This document shows positions 35,401 through 47,249 of a stretch of 64,000 nucleotides of DNA, piece by piece (position 1 is the stretch's first letter; each line of letters starts with the position of its first letter). Source of the stretch: Karalla daura (lineage: Eukaryota; Chordata; Actinopteri; Chaetodontiformes; Leiognathidae); the NCBI GenBank assembly GCA_029224185.1, contig CM055189.1, forward strand, positions 26,461,957 through 26,525,956, read 5' to 3'. The notes beneath the pieces are model-generated. The model was not told the DNA's origin. It was given only the letters and a program-made list of their open reading frames with translations, and did no database searches. A program made the position numbers and the translations under genes.

Positions 35401-38400
35401 TTACAGCCTCAGGTCTTTTTGAATATAATGCCACACCAACCTTTGGGCAGTTCTTCCCACTTTCTGGAGCCTTCCTTGGATTTGTGCTTTGAGATAATCC
35501 TGTCTCAGAGGTATACAGACAGTTCTTTTGACTTTATGCTTTGTTTGTGCTATGCACTGTCAACTGTGGGACCTTATGTAGACAGTTGTGTGCATCCTCT
35601 TCATGTAGACTCAACTGAACTCCAATTCACCCGCAGAGGCATCTCAAGGAGGATCAATGCAAACAGAGCTTAATTTTGAGCTTCATGGCAAATGCTGTAA
35701 ATACTTTTTAAATACATTTGCAAAAATCTCAACTTTTTTCACGTCACGATGGGGTGTGTGGAATTTTGAAGAAAATTGTAATTTAATCCATTTTGGGATA
35801 AGGCTGTAACATAAAATTTGGAAAAAGTGCTGTGAATACTTAAAAGGTTGAATATATTGATATTTTTAAAACAATTATAGCTGCTGCGCAGCAATTGCAA
35901 TTTTAGCCAAAATGCTAATGCTGTAGCACATGTAGTTTTTTTGATAATTCAAGTTTTTATTGTTTTTCCCATTGGCAACATGACAACCAACATTGTAGCA
36001 CATGTAATTGATTTGTTATGAATTTTCAGATTGAAATTTAGAGGCTTGCTGTGGCGCAGGACTATTGTTTTGCGTTTCCGGTTGAGGAAATCTAGCATGA
36101 ATCTGGACCTTCTTGAGAAATTGGGGCAGATTTCTCATTTCGGTGAAGGTGAAAGTACCCAGAACCTTCCTCTACCTCAGGAACTAGCTCAGGAGCCAAC
36201 TGGCAAGTGGAGATGGCACATGCAGCCTTACAAACTGACTAAGCCAGTCAGTCACCTGCAGAAGACTGCAGCTTTTTGCAAAAGCAGATTTCAAACAGCT
36301 GTCTAAAAAACAGCTGTCAAAATACTGTAAAAAAAATAGGTTTTGGTGGTAAAAATGTAAAATTGATGTAAATTTCTGATATTTCCCAAAGATCATCTCC
36401 CATGAGTCTAAAATGTGTTCATTTTTAATTGAACATTGAAAATGAATTTAGCAAGAATTTGCAAGTACACATTTAAAATATCAACATTTTGATGCACTGT
36501 AGGTTCCAAAATTGTGGGAGGAGAGATCTTTTACAGTATCTTTTCAGTATTAGTGTACATTTTTGGGAAGCCTGACAGCCTGACATTGCAGGCTGCCAAA
36601 TACAGTCTCTGGGCTGGTACGGCTAAGCTGGCAGAGGGTAAAATGATGGAGTCTGCAGTTGCTTCAGAGCCACCAGCACTCTAAACGTTTCCCCACTTGA
36701 CATGGTGCACAATGATTGCTTGACAGAACCTGGCAGCCAACCGTTGTTTTTGTTGTTGCAGCTCCTATCTTAAGAGACTAGATGGCAATATAGAGGCTCA
36801 TTGTACATACTTTGAGTGCCTGATAACCTGATAACCTTGCTCATTCTAGGGTTGCTGGGAGAGGCTGTGTCAGTTTGGTTTTGCGGCAGCTATGTTGCGC
36901 CAGAAGTTACCTTTGATCCCTCCTGGAGGACTGTCGGTGTTGAGCTCCTCCCTGAGTGCTATGTTTTCCTGCTGGAGTCGCTTTAGTTTCTCCGACAGCT
37001 GGTGAACGGTGGAACTTAACGCTCGCTGCTGCCTCTGAGAGCATCTACTCTCATCTTGACTGCTGTGGTCGGAAAAGTGGGGAAAAAGAAAGTGTTGATA
37101 AATAACAGGATGATATTTTAAACAATCCTCATGAGGGTTAGGGTTAGGGTTTGATGTTTATATATATATATATACATATATACACACATATATATTTAAT
37201 TATACATTTCATATATATTTGTTGTCAGGTATTGCACCTGCATACCTCTTCTCTGCAGCCTCTAGAAGCATCTTCAGCCTCTGAATCTGGAAAATTGTGC
37301 AGACAAACACGGACTTTTCAAGGTGAGATTTCTGATGCTACGCTGTGCAGTGCTGACAACATCGTCTTTCATCGAAAAAAAGGAACAGATCGTGTGGTGG
37401 CCTCTGCACAAAAAAAGACCGACGAGCAGCAGTGTTTTGTAGAGAGCCGGACATTACCTCTTCGTGGTAGGTTTCTACCGTAATCTTTAGCTCGTCCAAG
37501 TTGGTGGTCCTCAACTCACTTTGTAGTTTACTGCAAGAGAGAGGAAACGCATTATGCTGCTTCACGTTAGGTCGCCTCACAACCTACTGTAGGTTGCTGC
37601 AGTTTACCTCAGTGAATTTTCTTTCTCTCTACATTGCTGCTCCAGCTTCAGGATCCTCTGTTTCAGCCCATTAAGAACCTTGATGGGTAGAGCCACTATT
37701 ACAAAGTGTGTGCAATCAATAGTAATTTGTGGTATGTTCAATTAGAACAATTAGACATGCTCACCACACCCCCGTCTTTCTTCTTATCCACCAAACCACG
37801 AGTATATTCAGTTCCCTACAAAGAAAACAGTCGACTTTTGCTCAAAGTTCCTATGACAAGAAGATAAACCTATTTGGATAACATACCTTTGTGGGATCCA
37901 AGAGTTCCTCTATCTGTTTCTCTCTCTTTGCATTATCTTCCTCGAGACGGCGCAGTTTGGCTTTCATCTGATGGTTGTCAGACTTCTGGGCCTGAAGACT
38001 CTGCAGAGCGCCACAGAGGAAGAGATAAAATGGATGTGGGGAAAATTGATATTCGTTCCATTTTGATACTGCTGTGTGTGAATGAAGAGTGTGTAGTGGC
38101 ATAATCATGGTTTCTGTGAGTGGACTTCGGTGTCTTTTACTGACTGTACATTAATGGCACAATGGTGGGGATAACAATGTTGCCAGTAGTGCTGCCCCCC
38201 TTGACACTTTGCTGACGATACACCCTCTTTTACCTTCTTGAGTCGGATAATGTGATCATACATGTCCTCCTTTTCTCTTCCCTCCCCACCACCAAGGATG
38301 AGGCCTGAAACATGGACAGTTGGTGCGTCATCATACAGAGGTTGTCAGAGCTTGCAGTTTCCCCTAAATCCCACTGGATGTGTGCGCACGATGCATCTGC

Positions 38401-40820
38401 GCTCCGCCATGGCAGCAGAGCCGATACGTTTCAATTCAAGTCATGTTTGTACTTGCACTGGATGAGGCTGTACTGCTTTCAGTTACCATAACAAATACAA
38501 GGGCAGTCAGGTGCCACCAGGTTTGTGGTTCTCTTTTTAGAAACTACATCCTGCTTTATTGCACGACTATGCGTGAATTTGCGAGACGTCATGGGTTCTC
38601 GTCATTCCCACTGTCTGGCAGAGCTGTTCTGCCGCATACCGCAAACGCAACCAAAAGCGCTGGGTGTTGATCGATGACGAAGGAGCTCGGGGGGAAGCTG
38701 CTCTGCAACGCACAAGCATCCAGTGGAATTCAGGGGTTACGAAACACCTGGTGGTAGTGTTCAAGTCTTCAGGATACTATCCTAGCCCTGAAATTGCAGC
38801 GCACGCACAATTGCACCGTAGAGGCCCGTGCGAGCTTCCGCAGCTTTGGCCGCAAGGCCCTGCGAAGCGACCAAGCGGCGCGACCATAAAGAGTTGTTGT
38901 TGTTGTGATGGACACTTTGGACGACAGACTTGTTGTGGAAGTCCGCCGCTACACCCGCCTCTATAATCCAGCCCCGCCGGAGCACAAAGACGGTTTCTGC
39001 TGTGCAAACTCATGGCGTGAGATAGCGGGATCACAGGAATTCTTGAGTGGTCCGGTTCTACCATTATGCATTTATGCAAATGAAAAAATGAAGGTGGACA
39101 CTGCTGTTACGCCCTGGTGCAATTATGCGTGCAATTTAATTTTGAGGTTCTTTTGACCTCGACTGGCTCTATAGCAATCGTCTCTCGTTTCACTATGAAA
39201 AACCGACAAACACCTCTGTCCTGGATCGAATGGTGTTTCCTCATACTCAAGTTCTGTTTGAGAAGCTCTGTTGTAACCAGACACTCTGACCTCAGTGTCT
39301 GGGAGGTATCTAAAAGAAAGGCAAACAAAGACAGGCAGATATCAATACTTCAGCTGACTCGCATCTTTAAGAAAAAAAGATAGATGCTTCATTTATTCAT
39401 CATGGGGATGATTCCTCCCCCTGACAAATGCAGGCACTGCAGCTGCCAGGGAGCAAGTGAGGAGGTGTCTTGCTCAGGGGCACTAATACAAGTCCTCACT
39501 CACACACATTTTCAATATGAAAACTGATCGAATGACAAAAGTGCATCAGACAATAAACCAGACCAAGCCAATTCTAATGAGCATATTTGCTTAAGTTAGA
39601 AGTGGAATATTTGTATAAAAGATACATTCAGATTTTTCTAAACAGTCATAATTTGTGGACATAAAAACTGTAAAAGAGCTGGTTTTGAAAAAACGGTCAA
39701 GCCAAATGAGTGTTATTTTAAATGTACTTTAAAAGCAAACTGTATCTGGTGGTACAGTAGCTCCAGAAAGACACCTACAAAGCAAGAAACCCAGTCGTCA
39801 GCTAAACATACTCCGTGCAGCAAACATTTTAATTGCCAAGCACTTTTTTTACCAAATTACAAAGTACTAAACAGTTCTGTTGCAATGTAGCAGCACGGTC
39901 CAGGAAAAAAATCCTTAAGATCTTAAGATCACCTCATCAAATCTTGATTTCTGCATCCATGAAAGTCATTATGAGGTTATCAATGTTGATAGTTCTGGAG
40001 TCAAGAAATCAATCAGTGCTTTGTTCTAAATACATCCCCAGCAGCCTCTACTCCCCATCACCCCGCCTCAGGTGTGTTTGCACACTGCCTACCATGGCCG
40101 TTGCTGAGGGATGTGAGGCGGGCCGAGCCGATCTCCCCCAGCGTGAAGCTTCTGGTGTCCCCCAAGGAGGCCCTCGGCAGTCTCCAGGCTGCCACCGCAG
40201 CCCTTCCCGGGTTCACATTCATACTGGAGAGGTATGGAGATCCTGCACGCATGCACACAGAGCGTATAAACCAATTTGACATGGGTGAAAGTGGGTTTGT
40301 TGTCGTAGCTGCAGAGATTTCCTGGCAGAGCAGTTGAGCAGGTCTCACTTGGAGAGGCAGGGGGTTTGCCAGACGACTTCTTCCTTCTTGTGCTCCGCTG
40401 GTGAACAAATGTGGGAGGAAAAGGAGGAAAAGACATATTCAGCGAGGAAGAACTCACCATGTATGAAGCATGGCACAGAAACAGAGCGACAAACGATCAA
40501 CTCCATGTCATGCTTTTCTTCCCGAGTTGCTTAATTACCTTGTCAAATATGTCAGCAGAGAAAGAGAAGCCGTTGTCACCCTAGAAGCAGGAGTCGCGGA
40601 CAATTTGTAAAAAAAATGCGGTGAATTTGTCATCTCATCTTTAAGACTATTAAAAAGCCACTAGAGATACAAAAAAGTATTCTCTATATTACCCCCGATT
40701 GTTGGGTAATTAAAGTAAATTAAGGTAAAGGATAGAGAACAGCTAACTTCACCAGAGCGGAGGACTCACCAGCACCTCGCAGTCTTCATCAGTCTGAACA
40801 TCACTGACCTCCTGAGACAT
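31289..40820 (-). CDS. iqce: IQ domain-containing protein E (IQCE)
   Basis: IQCE is a ciliary-base protein that works with EFCAB7 to tether the EVC-EVC2 complex in Hedgehog signalling (family knowledge). Exons, all minus strand: 40770-40820, 40539-40580, 40349-40397, 40093-40242, 38234-38304, 37887-38000, 37765-37815, 37608-37678, 37458-37530, 37246-37286, 36911-37044, 34496-34551, 34183-34412, 33765-33872, 33255-33567, 33094-33180, 32565-32689, 32321-32412, 31592-31690, 31289-31413. The sum is 2082 nt, or 693 residues plus stop, close to human IQCE (about 695). Recognisable blocks are KLRRLEEDNAKREKQIEELL, LNGLKQRILKLEQQC, LRTTNLDELKITVETYHEE and EWSKQRLLRRLLEVEK. Three IQ-like motifs sit near residues 490-508, 519-534 and 568-583. 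The tail is acidic (DSDDSDDIIVSPS), as in human. Residues of about 115-460 are heptad-rich. A second in-frame ATG lies 21 nt upstream (40839-40841) and would add seven residues. Confidence 0.93.
32440..32470. repeat. (AC)n tract next to an iqce exon
   Basis: An AC run about 30 bp upstream of the acceptor of the iqce exon at 32321-32412 (minus strand reads GT repeats before the TATTAG acceptor). Confidence 0.9.
33945..34128 (-). mobile_element. tRNA-like SINE in iqce intron 13
   Basis: The minus strand reads CACGGTGGGTTAGTGGTGAG (box A-like), then GGTTTGACTCTGGGGTGAG (box B-like), then GGAGTTTGCATGGTCTC. This is the body of the abundant fish tRNA-derived SINE family. It is inserted between the iqce exons at 34183-34412 and 33765-33872 without touching splice sites. 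Confidence 0.75.
34700..35200 (-). mobile_element. LINE 3' end in iqce intron 11
   Basis: The minus strand reads TLYYSVVASAILSRVVCWNS, RKKLDKIVKNCSSVLGCPLD and ERFQRTFLPAAI, the C-terminal end of a common fish LINE polymerase. A short 3' tail follows (minus strand GACAATTAAAGG near 34725) that resembles the tail motif at 4395 and 16380. A frame change near 34940 breaks the ORF. It has the same orientation as iqce. Confidence 0.7.
35290..35850 (-). mobile_element. Internally deleted Tc1-like transposon in iqce intron 11
   Basis: 35395-35465 matches the inverse of a Tc1 transposase C-terminus. 35500-35690 matches the 5' untranslated part of the same fish element (inverse of 'gccatgaagctcaaaattga'). 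35690-35850 matches its long terminal repeat ('ttttttcacgtcacgatggg', 'aatccattttgggataaggc', 'agtgctgtgaatactt'). Most of the transposase is missing and the left terminus is not recognisable. Confidence 0.7.
37135..37195. repeat. Telomere-like GGGTTA units and AT microsatellite
   Basis: Two GGGTTA units plus a GGGTTT at 37135-37152, followed by an AT/CA-type tract to about 37195, between the iqce exons at 37246 and 37044. Confidence 0.85.
38801..39132 (+). mobile_element. MADF-domain ORF within inverted repeats (Harbinger-like suspect)
   Basis: The plus-strand ATG at 38908 opens a frame reading DDRLVVEVRRYTRLYNPAP, then HKDGFCCANSWREIA. This is a good MADF domain (charged helix, aromatic L-Y, then W-x-E-I-A). 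MADF/Myb-like proteins are the partner proteins of PIF/Harbinger transposons but also occur in host genes. Inverse copies of a 17-bp motif flank it: GCACGCACAATTGCACC at 38801-38817 and GGTGCAATTATGCGTGC at 39116-39132 (16 of 17 match). It lies antisense in iqce intron 4 with no DDE transposase in view. Confidence 0.55.
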
Positions 40821-40841
40821 CTTAGCAGTTCCACTACACAT

Positions 40842-41240
40842 GGCCAGTGGCACGACGTTGCATTAGGAGATGAAACCTGACCGCATCTGTGTGTGCCAGT
40901 CTCGCGGTTCCCCTGTCAAATAACGCACCTCAAGTTGCCCGTTTTCATGGCACCAAGAGGACGGGGCGACAATAGAGTCTAGCTACGCTACAACTCGGGC
41001 TTCCGTCCGCTAAACTGCCTCTGCCCCTCGCAATCCACCGATGCGGGACCCGGCCGAGGGCAGTCTTGTGAAAACCGTCGGAATATGTGTTTTGTTGTCA
41101 TACGGGGCTCATCGTTTCCAAGCGTCGCAGACCTAGTCGTCCAGTAACCAGGCAGCTGTTTGTGCGCTATGCTAAACCAGTGAGGAGAAGATAGAGCTGC
41201 GCCGGAAACGGCTCGGCAGTACTTCAAAACAAGAGCACTT
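40842..41240 (-). promoter_or_regulatory. CpG-rich upstream region of iqce
   Basis: The 400 bp upstream of the iqce start are CpG-enriched, with clusters around 40960-41060 and 41080-41220, then drop back to AT-rich sequence beyond 41270. This is the expected position of the iqce promoter and 5' UTR. No TATA box was identified. Confidence 0.45.
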
Positions 41241-42480
41241 ATTCGGCGAAGGATAGCAAACTTGGGGAAAAAAAAAACTATTGTTTGTGCCATTTAATAT
41301 GACACCACATTTTAATGCAATGTATCTGAGGGTTGACAAATATTCAACAAGGTGTTGTGCTGAAAAGTCAAGCTGGTTGTACCCATTCACTTGATGGGGC
41401 CGCTGGCCCCCAAAAATGGAGTAGTCCTCTGGTCTGAAAAATGGGGGGTGTATGTAACCTATTAAATAATTGTCAAACTATATCTGTTAGAACAGCACAG
41501 GCTATTTGTGTTTTTTTTTCCGGAGGCTTTTATTGTGAAGGTTAGACCGACAGTTCTGTCAGTGCTGAATAAAACAGTCATACCTTTTTGGCAGACCGTT
41601 AAGTCTCCTTGGCACTCCTTAACCCCCACAAAGAATTAGAAACAACGCTCGATTGCATGACTTTACTTGCAATACCACGTAGATCCGCTAGGGCTGGCTC
41701 CAACAAACATTCTCCAAAACACATCAAGTGAAAAAGAAAAAAATTAAAATATTAAAATACTCATTCAGTCCTTCTTTCTTTTCTTTGGTGTTAACTGAGC
41801 AAAAATTGTAGGATGAGATATGGTTTGATAAGTTTTACAGTGTTGGAAAATGATGGACATCATAATTTCCAGTAGGTTTAAATCTGAAAAAGTTTCTTCA
41901 GTATTGGGACTTCATTTTGGTTTCAAGCACATATAGTTGATTTGCCATCACTTTTCAAAATTCTGAACTTTGAAATTTTGACTGAAGTTCACATCAGGAC
42001 TATAGACCTGTTTTTACACCTGAGGCAATCTGGCATGGGACTAGAACTTTGTGCAAAATGTGTTTATTTTTCGTGCATGAGAAGTAGGACTTCCTCAGAA
42101 GAAAAAAGAAGAAAGAAAGAGGGAGAAAAACAGAGCGAAACAATCGGGTCCTGACACTTGGGGCTGCCCAGCTCTCATCACTCTCATCATTTCTTAGTTC
42201 TAGATGATTCATTACATTTGCACTATCGTCAAACTCTGAACAACCAAAGTCAATCAACCAAAGGATGTCCCACACATGAGAAACAAAACTGACTTAGCAA
42301 AAAATAAAGTACCTTGCTGGTTGCACGTCCTAAGGGAATGGGCCTTCCTCTGCCTTTACCCTTAGTCCTCACTCACATTGAGTTTCCCTTGTGTATGAAA
42401 TACACTTTATAAATACAAATTGATGGATTGACTGATTGATTGGTTCCTTCCATACTCCATTGCAACTTCTTTAGCTTCTT
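41241..42480. other. Intergenic, nothing recognised
   Basis: AT-rich sequence between the iqce promoter and the LINE at 42.5 kb. Short frames of 60-90 codons on both strands show no domain or family resemblance. Confidence 0.5.
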
Positions 42481-42549
42481 CTTCTTCTTTAGCTTCTTTT
42501 TCTTTTGCTTCTTTTCATTAGGCGTGTTCTTCCCTTGCTGTTAGCGCTA

Positions 42550-43650
42550 CGGGCTTGCTTCACAAATGACACACAAAATAGTTCTGAGGCACTGCGCATA
42601 GTGTGCCTAAGGCGACAAGGTTGTAAGGCTTCTCCAGGTCCAAAAAGCACATGTGAAAACTCCCATGTTCCCTCCAACACCTTCGCAGAACTATAGAGCT
42701 GATCCAGTGTTCCATGCCCAGGGTGAAAACCGCATTGTTCCACATGGATCTGAGGTCTAATTACCAGCCAAATTCCCCTCTCCAGTACCTGGTCTTGACT
42801 TTTCCAGGGATGCTGAGCAGTGTGATCCCCCTATAGTTGGTACAAAATCTCTGGTCCCCCTCCTTGAAAAGGGGATCTGCAGTCTGTCACTTCCGAACAA
42901 CCGCAACTCTTGTTCATGCAATGTACAACATCCAGAGCTGTAAGATACTCAGAGTGGATCTCATCCACCCATGGGGCTGTGCCGCTATGGAGTTGTTAGC
43001 ACCCACAGCATTCCCAATCAATTCCACATCAAAGAGTTCCTTCTATTTCCCGACTACACCTTCAGTTAGAGGTCAGTAGGCTTCCATCTGTCCCTTAAAC
43101 ACTAATGACAAAGTGTCACTGTCTCCTCCTGAGACGTTGAGCGGTTTGACAGAATCTCTTTGGGGCCAGCTGAAAGTTTCATGGTTTCACCAAACCTTTC
43201 CATGACTGGGTCTTTACCTCCTTTGCCATTTAAGTTGTGCATCACTTTGATTGCTGGTACTCGTTAGCTGCCTCAAGACTCTTATGGGCCAACCATGCTC
43301 TGTACGTCTCCTTGACAGCTCAAAACACCCGGTCATAGATTGGCTGATAGGACTACAAAGTTGATCATCGATCTACGAACTAGGGTTTTATGGTGACAAG
43401 TGCACTGATAGACACCCTTATGCTTGAATGACTGAATGCCGGTGAGGTTCAGCTTGGGCAGGCTGTTCCTCCAAATCACACTCCTGCTGGTTATGCTGTC
43501 ATTGCCCTTGACAGCAAGACCAGAGCAAGTCCCTTGGTAGAAGAGCGCTTTCCAGCACCTCTCTAAAGGGTGGGTATTCTGAACTTCTATTTGGCGCATA
43601 TTCACAGTTACTAGTCAGGGCCTGTTCCCCAACCTTATGTTCTATGCATT
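42550..43650 (-). mobile_element. APE-type LINE fragment (endonuclease end to RT start)
   Basis: From 43650 downwards the minus strand reads LNLTGIQSFKHKGVYQCTCH and LVRRSMINFVVLSANL (C-terminal endonuclease region), then FKEGDQRFCTNYRGITLLSI-PGKV and MEQCGFHPGHGTLDQLYSSA (RT fingers), then FHMCFLDLEKPYN (start of RT motif A). The order and text match an abundant fish LINE. Multiple stops and frame changes make it a fossil. Confidence 0.75.
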
Positions 43651-45239
43651 CAGCAAATCATGGCCACATGCATGTTGCTCTCTCAGTTTAAGACTGGAGA
43701 TTTGAGTCTAGAGAAGGAAAAGTTGCAAATCTCAAGGATGGGTGAGGTCTGCAATGCTAAATTGATTTGGGCATATACAGCATGCAGATATATAGAAATA
43801 TAACCACCATTTATCTGGTGTGATGAACTAGCCCTCCCTTTGCTTTTACATGGGTCTCAAACTGAGTTGGCTTGCTGTTACCATATCAGACTGATCCTCA
43901 CTGTTTAAACAGGTGGTGGACCCCCAGAGCCACACAGCCCAGCAGACCAGCATACTTTTATTTGTGGTCAAACAAACCTGTTGCAGATCTCGTAATACAG
44001 ATGAAATGATTCAACAAATGTGACCAATTGACCACATCTATATGGTACATTTGATAAATAACTATATTAGATAAATTATTTCATCACATTGCTTTTTCCT
44101 ATACCACTTTAAGCTATCATTGCCATGTACATCATGTCATCACACAGCTGATGTAACAACATAAATTATGGTTAATACGCAAACAGCACTGCATTCATCA
44201 CTTGTCAATTTAATGTGAAAATCCCATCCTGAATGTTGAAATTGCTAAACTGTGTGCCTGTGTGACCAATGCCAGCAGAAGAAAGAGAACAAAAGAACAG
44301 AATTAATTATACTGTAGTAGCTACTATCAGGGTCAGCTATGCAGTTTCAGTTTCAGTAATTTAAATTAGTTAAGAAATTATTTTTTTTATTAAAAACATG
44401 AATGGCTTATGTTTTGCACAGGGGAACATATTTTTTGTCATTTCATATAGATGCAACTGTGTTTGAGATCTGTTTCTTGTTGACATCGTGGAACCAGTGT
44501 TCGCTGACGTCAGTTCTGTCACCTTGTCATCTTGTATTGACGCACCTTTTCTTTTGCCATGCTTGAAGTGAGCAGCGGTTTGTACTTGAGATGAAGGATG
44601 AAAGAAGAGGAAGAGCGTCCTTAACTCTGTTTAGTTAAGAAGGCCAATGAGTCCTTATGATATCCGTTGACATTTTGTTTTCCTCACGTGATTGCTGGAG
44701 AAATAAATGCCTGTGATGAGGAGCATCTTGTGTCATGATTAACTGAATGGGAGTTGCAGAGTCCAAGAGCATTGTGTGATCAAGCCTACAACAAGTAATA
44801 CATTCAAAACAAGTTGATTGTTCAGAGGTATAGCTTATCGACGGCTTATAAAGCACATATAAGTGGTGAAGAGTCAAGTTTTCCGGTGTTATATACATGG
44901 TAATAAGCAAGTTCTTTCTGATTGCATCATATTTGTTTATTATTTAGACATTTGAAGTGTTTTAACATTCAAAGAGATATTTTTTGTTACGGCAAATAAA
45001 TGATATACTTCATTTTATCGTGAAAGAGTGATTCTGAAGCATTTCGACGCTGTAAAACATTTGTGGGTAAAAACAAAAGGTTGAACAGGGTTAGCTTAGC
45101 TGTATTTTTATTGCAGTTCACCAGCTATACTAACAATTAATGTTCAAGCTAAACCAGTCAGATGGGAATGGGATCTTAGTGAAAAGATAGATATAGGACA
45201 AGATTCTAGTTCAAGCTAAAGCTCAAAACATTCAAGTCT

Positions 45240-46961
45240 GTCCTCTGCTAAAGTACAAGAAGCTGCAGCGGAATTAGCTGTAAATTCAAGTCAATTTGGA
45301 AGTTTGACAAGAAATGGAACGTGAGAAACAAGAGCTTGACACAAACACAAAATGAGAACAGAGACTTGTATTGCAAGAAGATGAAAATGCTGCAAGGCAA
45401 AATGCTTTAGAAGAGAAGTGCATGCAGGTAGAGCTCTTAAAGACAGTCAAGAAGATGAATGCTGCAAAGGCAAGACTGCACATATACAACCTGCTGTGTT
45501 AACACAAACTGCCACAAGGAAACAGTCTGCAATTAACGCCCATCAAGAGTATAGCACTACATCTCTTGCTAGTGCAAAAACAGAGTCAATCAATGCAAGC
45601 TGTCTGCCTGTACCAGAGCCTTCTGTCTTCAGTGGAGACCTACTAAGGTATAAGGACTGGAAGATGATTTTTCAAGCACATTTCAGTGAATGAGAATACT
45701 ACCTCCAGGAATATGTTGGTGGACCTGCAAAGAAAGCCACTGAGAGTTATTTTCTGATAGGCATGGATGCAGCTTACCATTCCGCATGGGACGTACTGGA
45801 AGAAAGATACGGAAGCCCATTCATAATCGCCAAAGCTTTCAGAGAACTCGTGGCCAAAGATAGGACCCAAGGATAGTGTTGACCTCAGAGAGTTCTCAGA
45901 CTTTCTTCGAGGCTGTGAAGCAGCAATGTCTGAAATTAAAGGTCTCCAAGTCCTAAATGACTGTGGTGAAAACCAAAGGAGACTTACCAAACTTCCTGAT
46001 TGGTTGGAACGACGAAAGAAAGCAGAGTGTGAAACACTCGAAGGAGAAGGAAAGGTCAAAGGAAATCAGAATCAAAGCAGACGGTCACTGTGAAATGTGC
46101 TTGCCATTTTAAGTGGGCAGGCCGAATCTGCCAGACAATAGGAAATGTGCAGAGCAACATCTGAAACGTTTGAAAAGAATATTTGAAAGGGACAAACACG
46201 ACTATATGGACTACGTTGCCTTCATGAGTGAAACAACATCTCGCAGAGACGCTGAGAAGGTTTCAGAGGAAGATGTCTATAATAGCCAGGCTTGGTACTG
46301 TACATTCTGCACCATGGGGTGCCGGGGGTCGTGTTCAACTGTTCAGTGAAGTTTGAAGGCGTATCATTGAATGACAATCTGCTGACTGGACTAGAGCTGA
46401 GCAACAATTTGATTGACGTTCACAAGCGACCTGTAGCAGTTATGTGCGACATTGAATGCATGTTCAATCAGTTTCATGTCAGAAAAGAAGACCAGGACTA
46501 TTTGAGATTCCTCTGGTGGGAAGATGGAAATTTTCAAGCACAACCAAGTACAAGTGTTTGAGAGTACACCTGTCTGGAGCCTCGTCATCGCCAGGCTATG
46601 CAAACTATGGCCTCAAGCACATTGGAGCTCAAGGACAGGGTCGTTTCATTGAAGCAAGCATCCGCTTCATTGGAAGAAACTTTTATGTTGATGATGGCCT
46701 GACGAGTGTGTCATCAGATGATGATGCTATACACGGTTGATCAGAGAGGCCAGGCAGCTCTGCAGGCGCCTGCAGGCTACGCATCCACAAGTTAATTTCC
46801 AATCTTCAGAAGGAATGAGCCCGCTGCAACAGCTCCAACCTCTAATCTGGTGGCACGAATACCAAATCTTTAGGACACAGTCTGGGAGGCATCTGTCCCT
46901 CTGTGGCTCTGATTACCTAACAGTCAGGGATGCTAAAATGATTGGTTTGACCTGTTCCTAA
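45240..46961 (+). mobile_element. Broken BEL/Pao LTR retrotransposon (gag and RT pieces)
   Basis: The gag region (45418-45693) reads PEPSVFSGDLLRYKDWKMIF, then after a stop YVGGPAKKATESYF and AAYHSAWDVLEERYGSPF, typical of Pao gag. From 46113 the pol region follows: HDYMDYVAFMSE, NQFHVRKEDQDYLRFLWWED and RFIGRNFYVDDGLTSVSSDD with the RT catalytic Y-V-D-D. Protease and much of pol are missing between the two parts, and at least two frameshifts and several stops break what remains. Integrase was not seen. The 44470-44900 segment upstream could be the 5' LTR, but no LTR pair was found. Confidence 0.8.
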
Positions 46962-47249
46962 AGTACTCCTCCCTCGGGAAATTGTTATGACAGTGCATCA
47001 GACTTGACATTATATTATGGGAATCAGGTTGATAAGAGAGGCTGAAGTCAAAATGGGTGAAGAATAAAGTCCAGCAGGCTTGGAGAGAATTTAGTCTTTT
47101 GCAGAGCTGAGGTACTCTAGATTCTTATGATCAGGTTCCTTCACCACCTTCAGCCAATGCCAAGAGTCTTCTAAAGCTCGCTTGACCAGTTTTTAGTTCC
47201 CTACATCATAGATAGTCTCTGCAGGTGGCAACAGCCAGGAGATGAAGGC

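Noticed and set aside
37135..37152. GGGTTA run as an interstitial telomere or fusion scar
   Set aside because: Only two exact units and one imperfect one; too short to support that.
40213..40242. Nearer acceptors for iqce exon 4 (after GGGAAG or CTCTCCAG)
   Set aside because: They break the frame from exon 3. The acceptor GTGCAG before 40242 restores the S-P-Y-L-S block shared with human IQCE.
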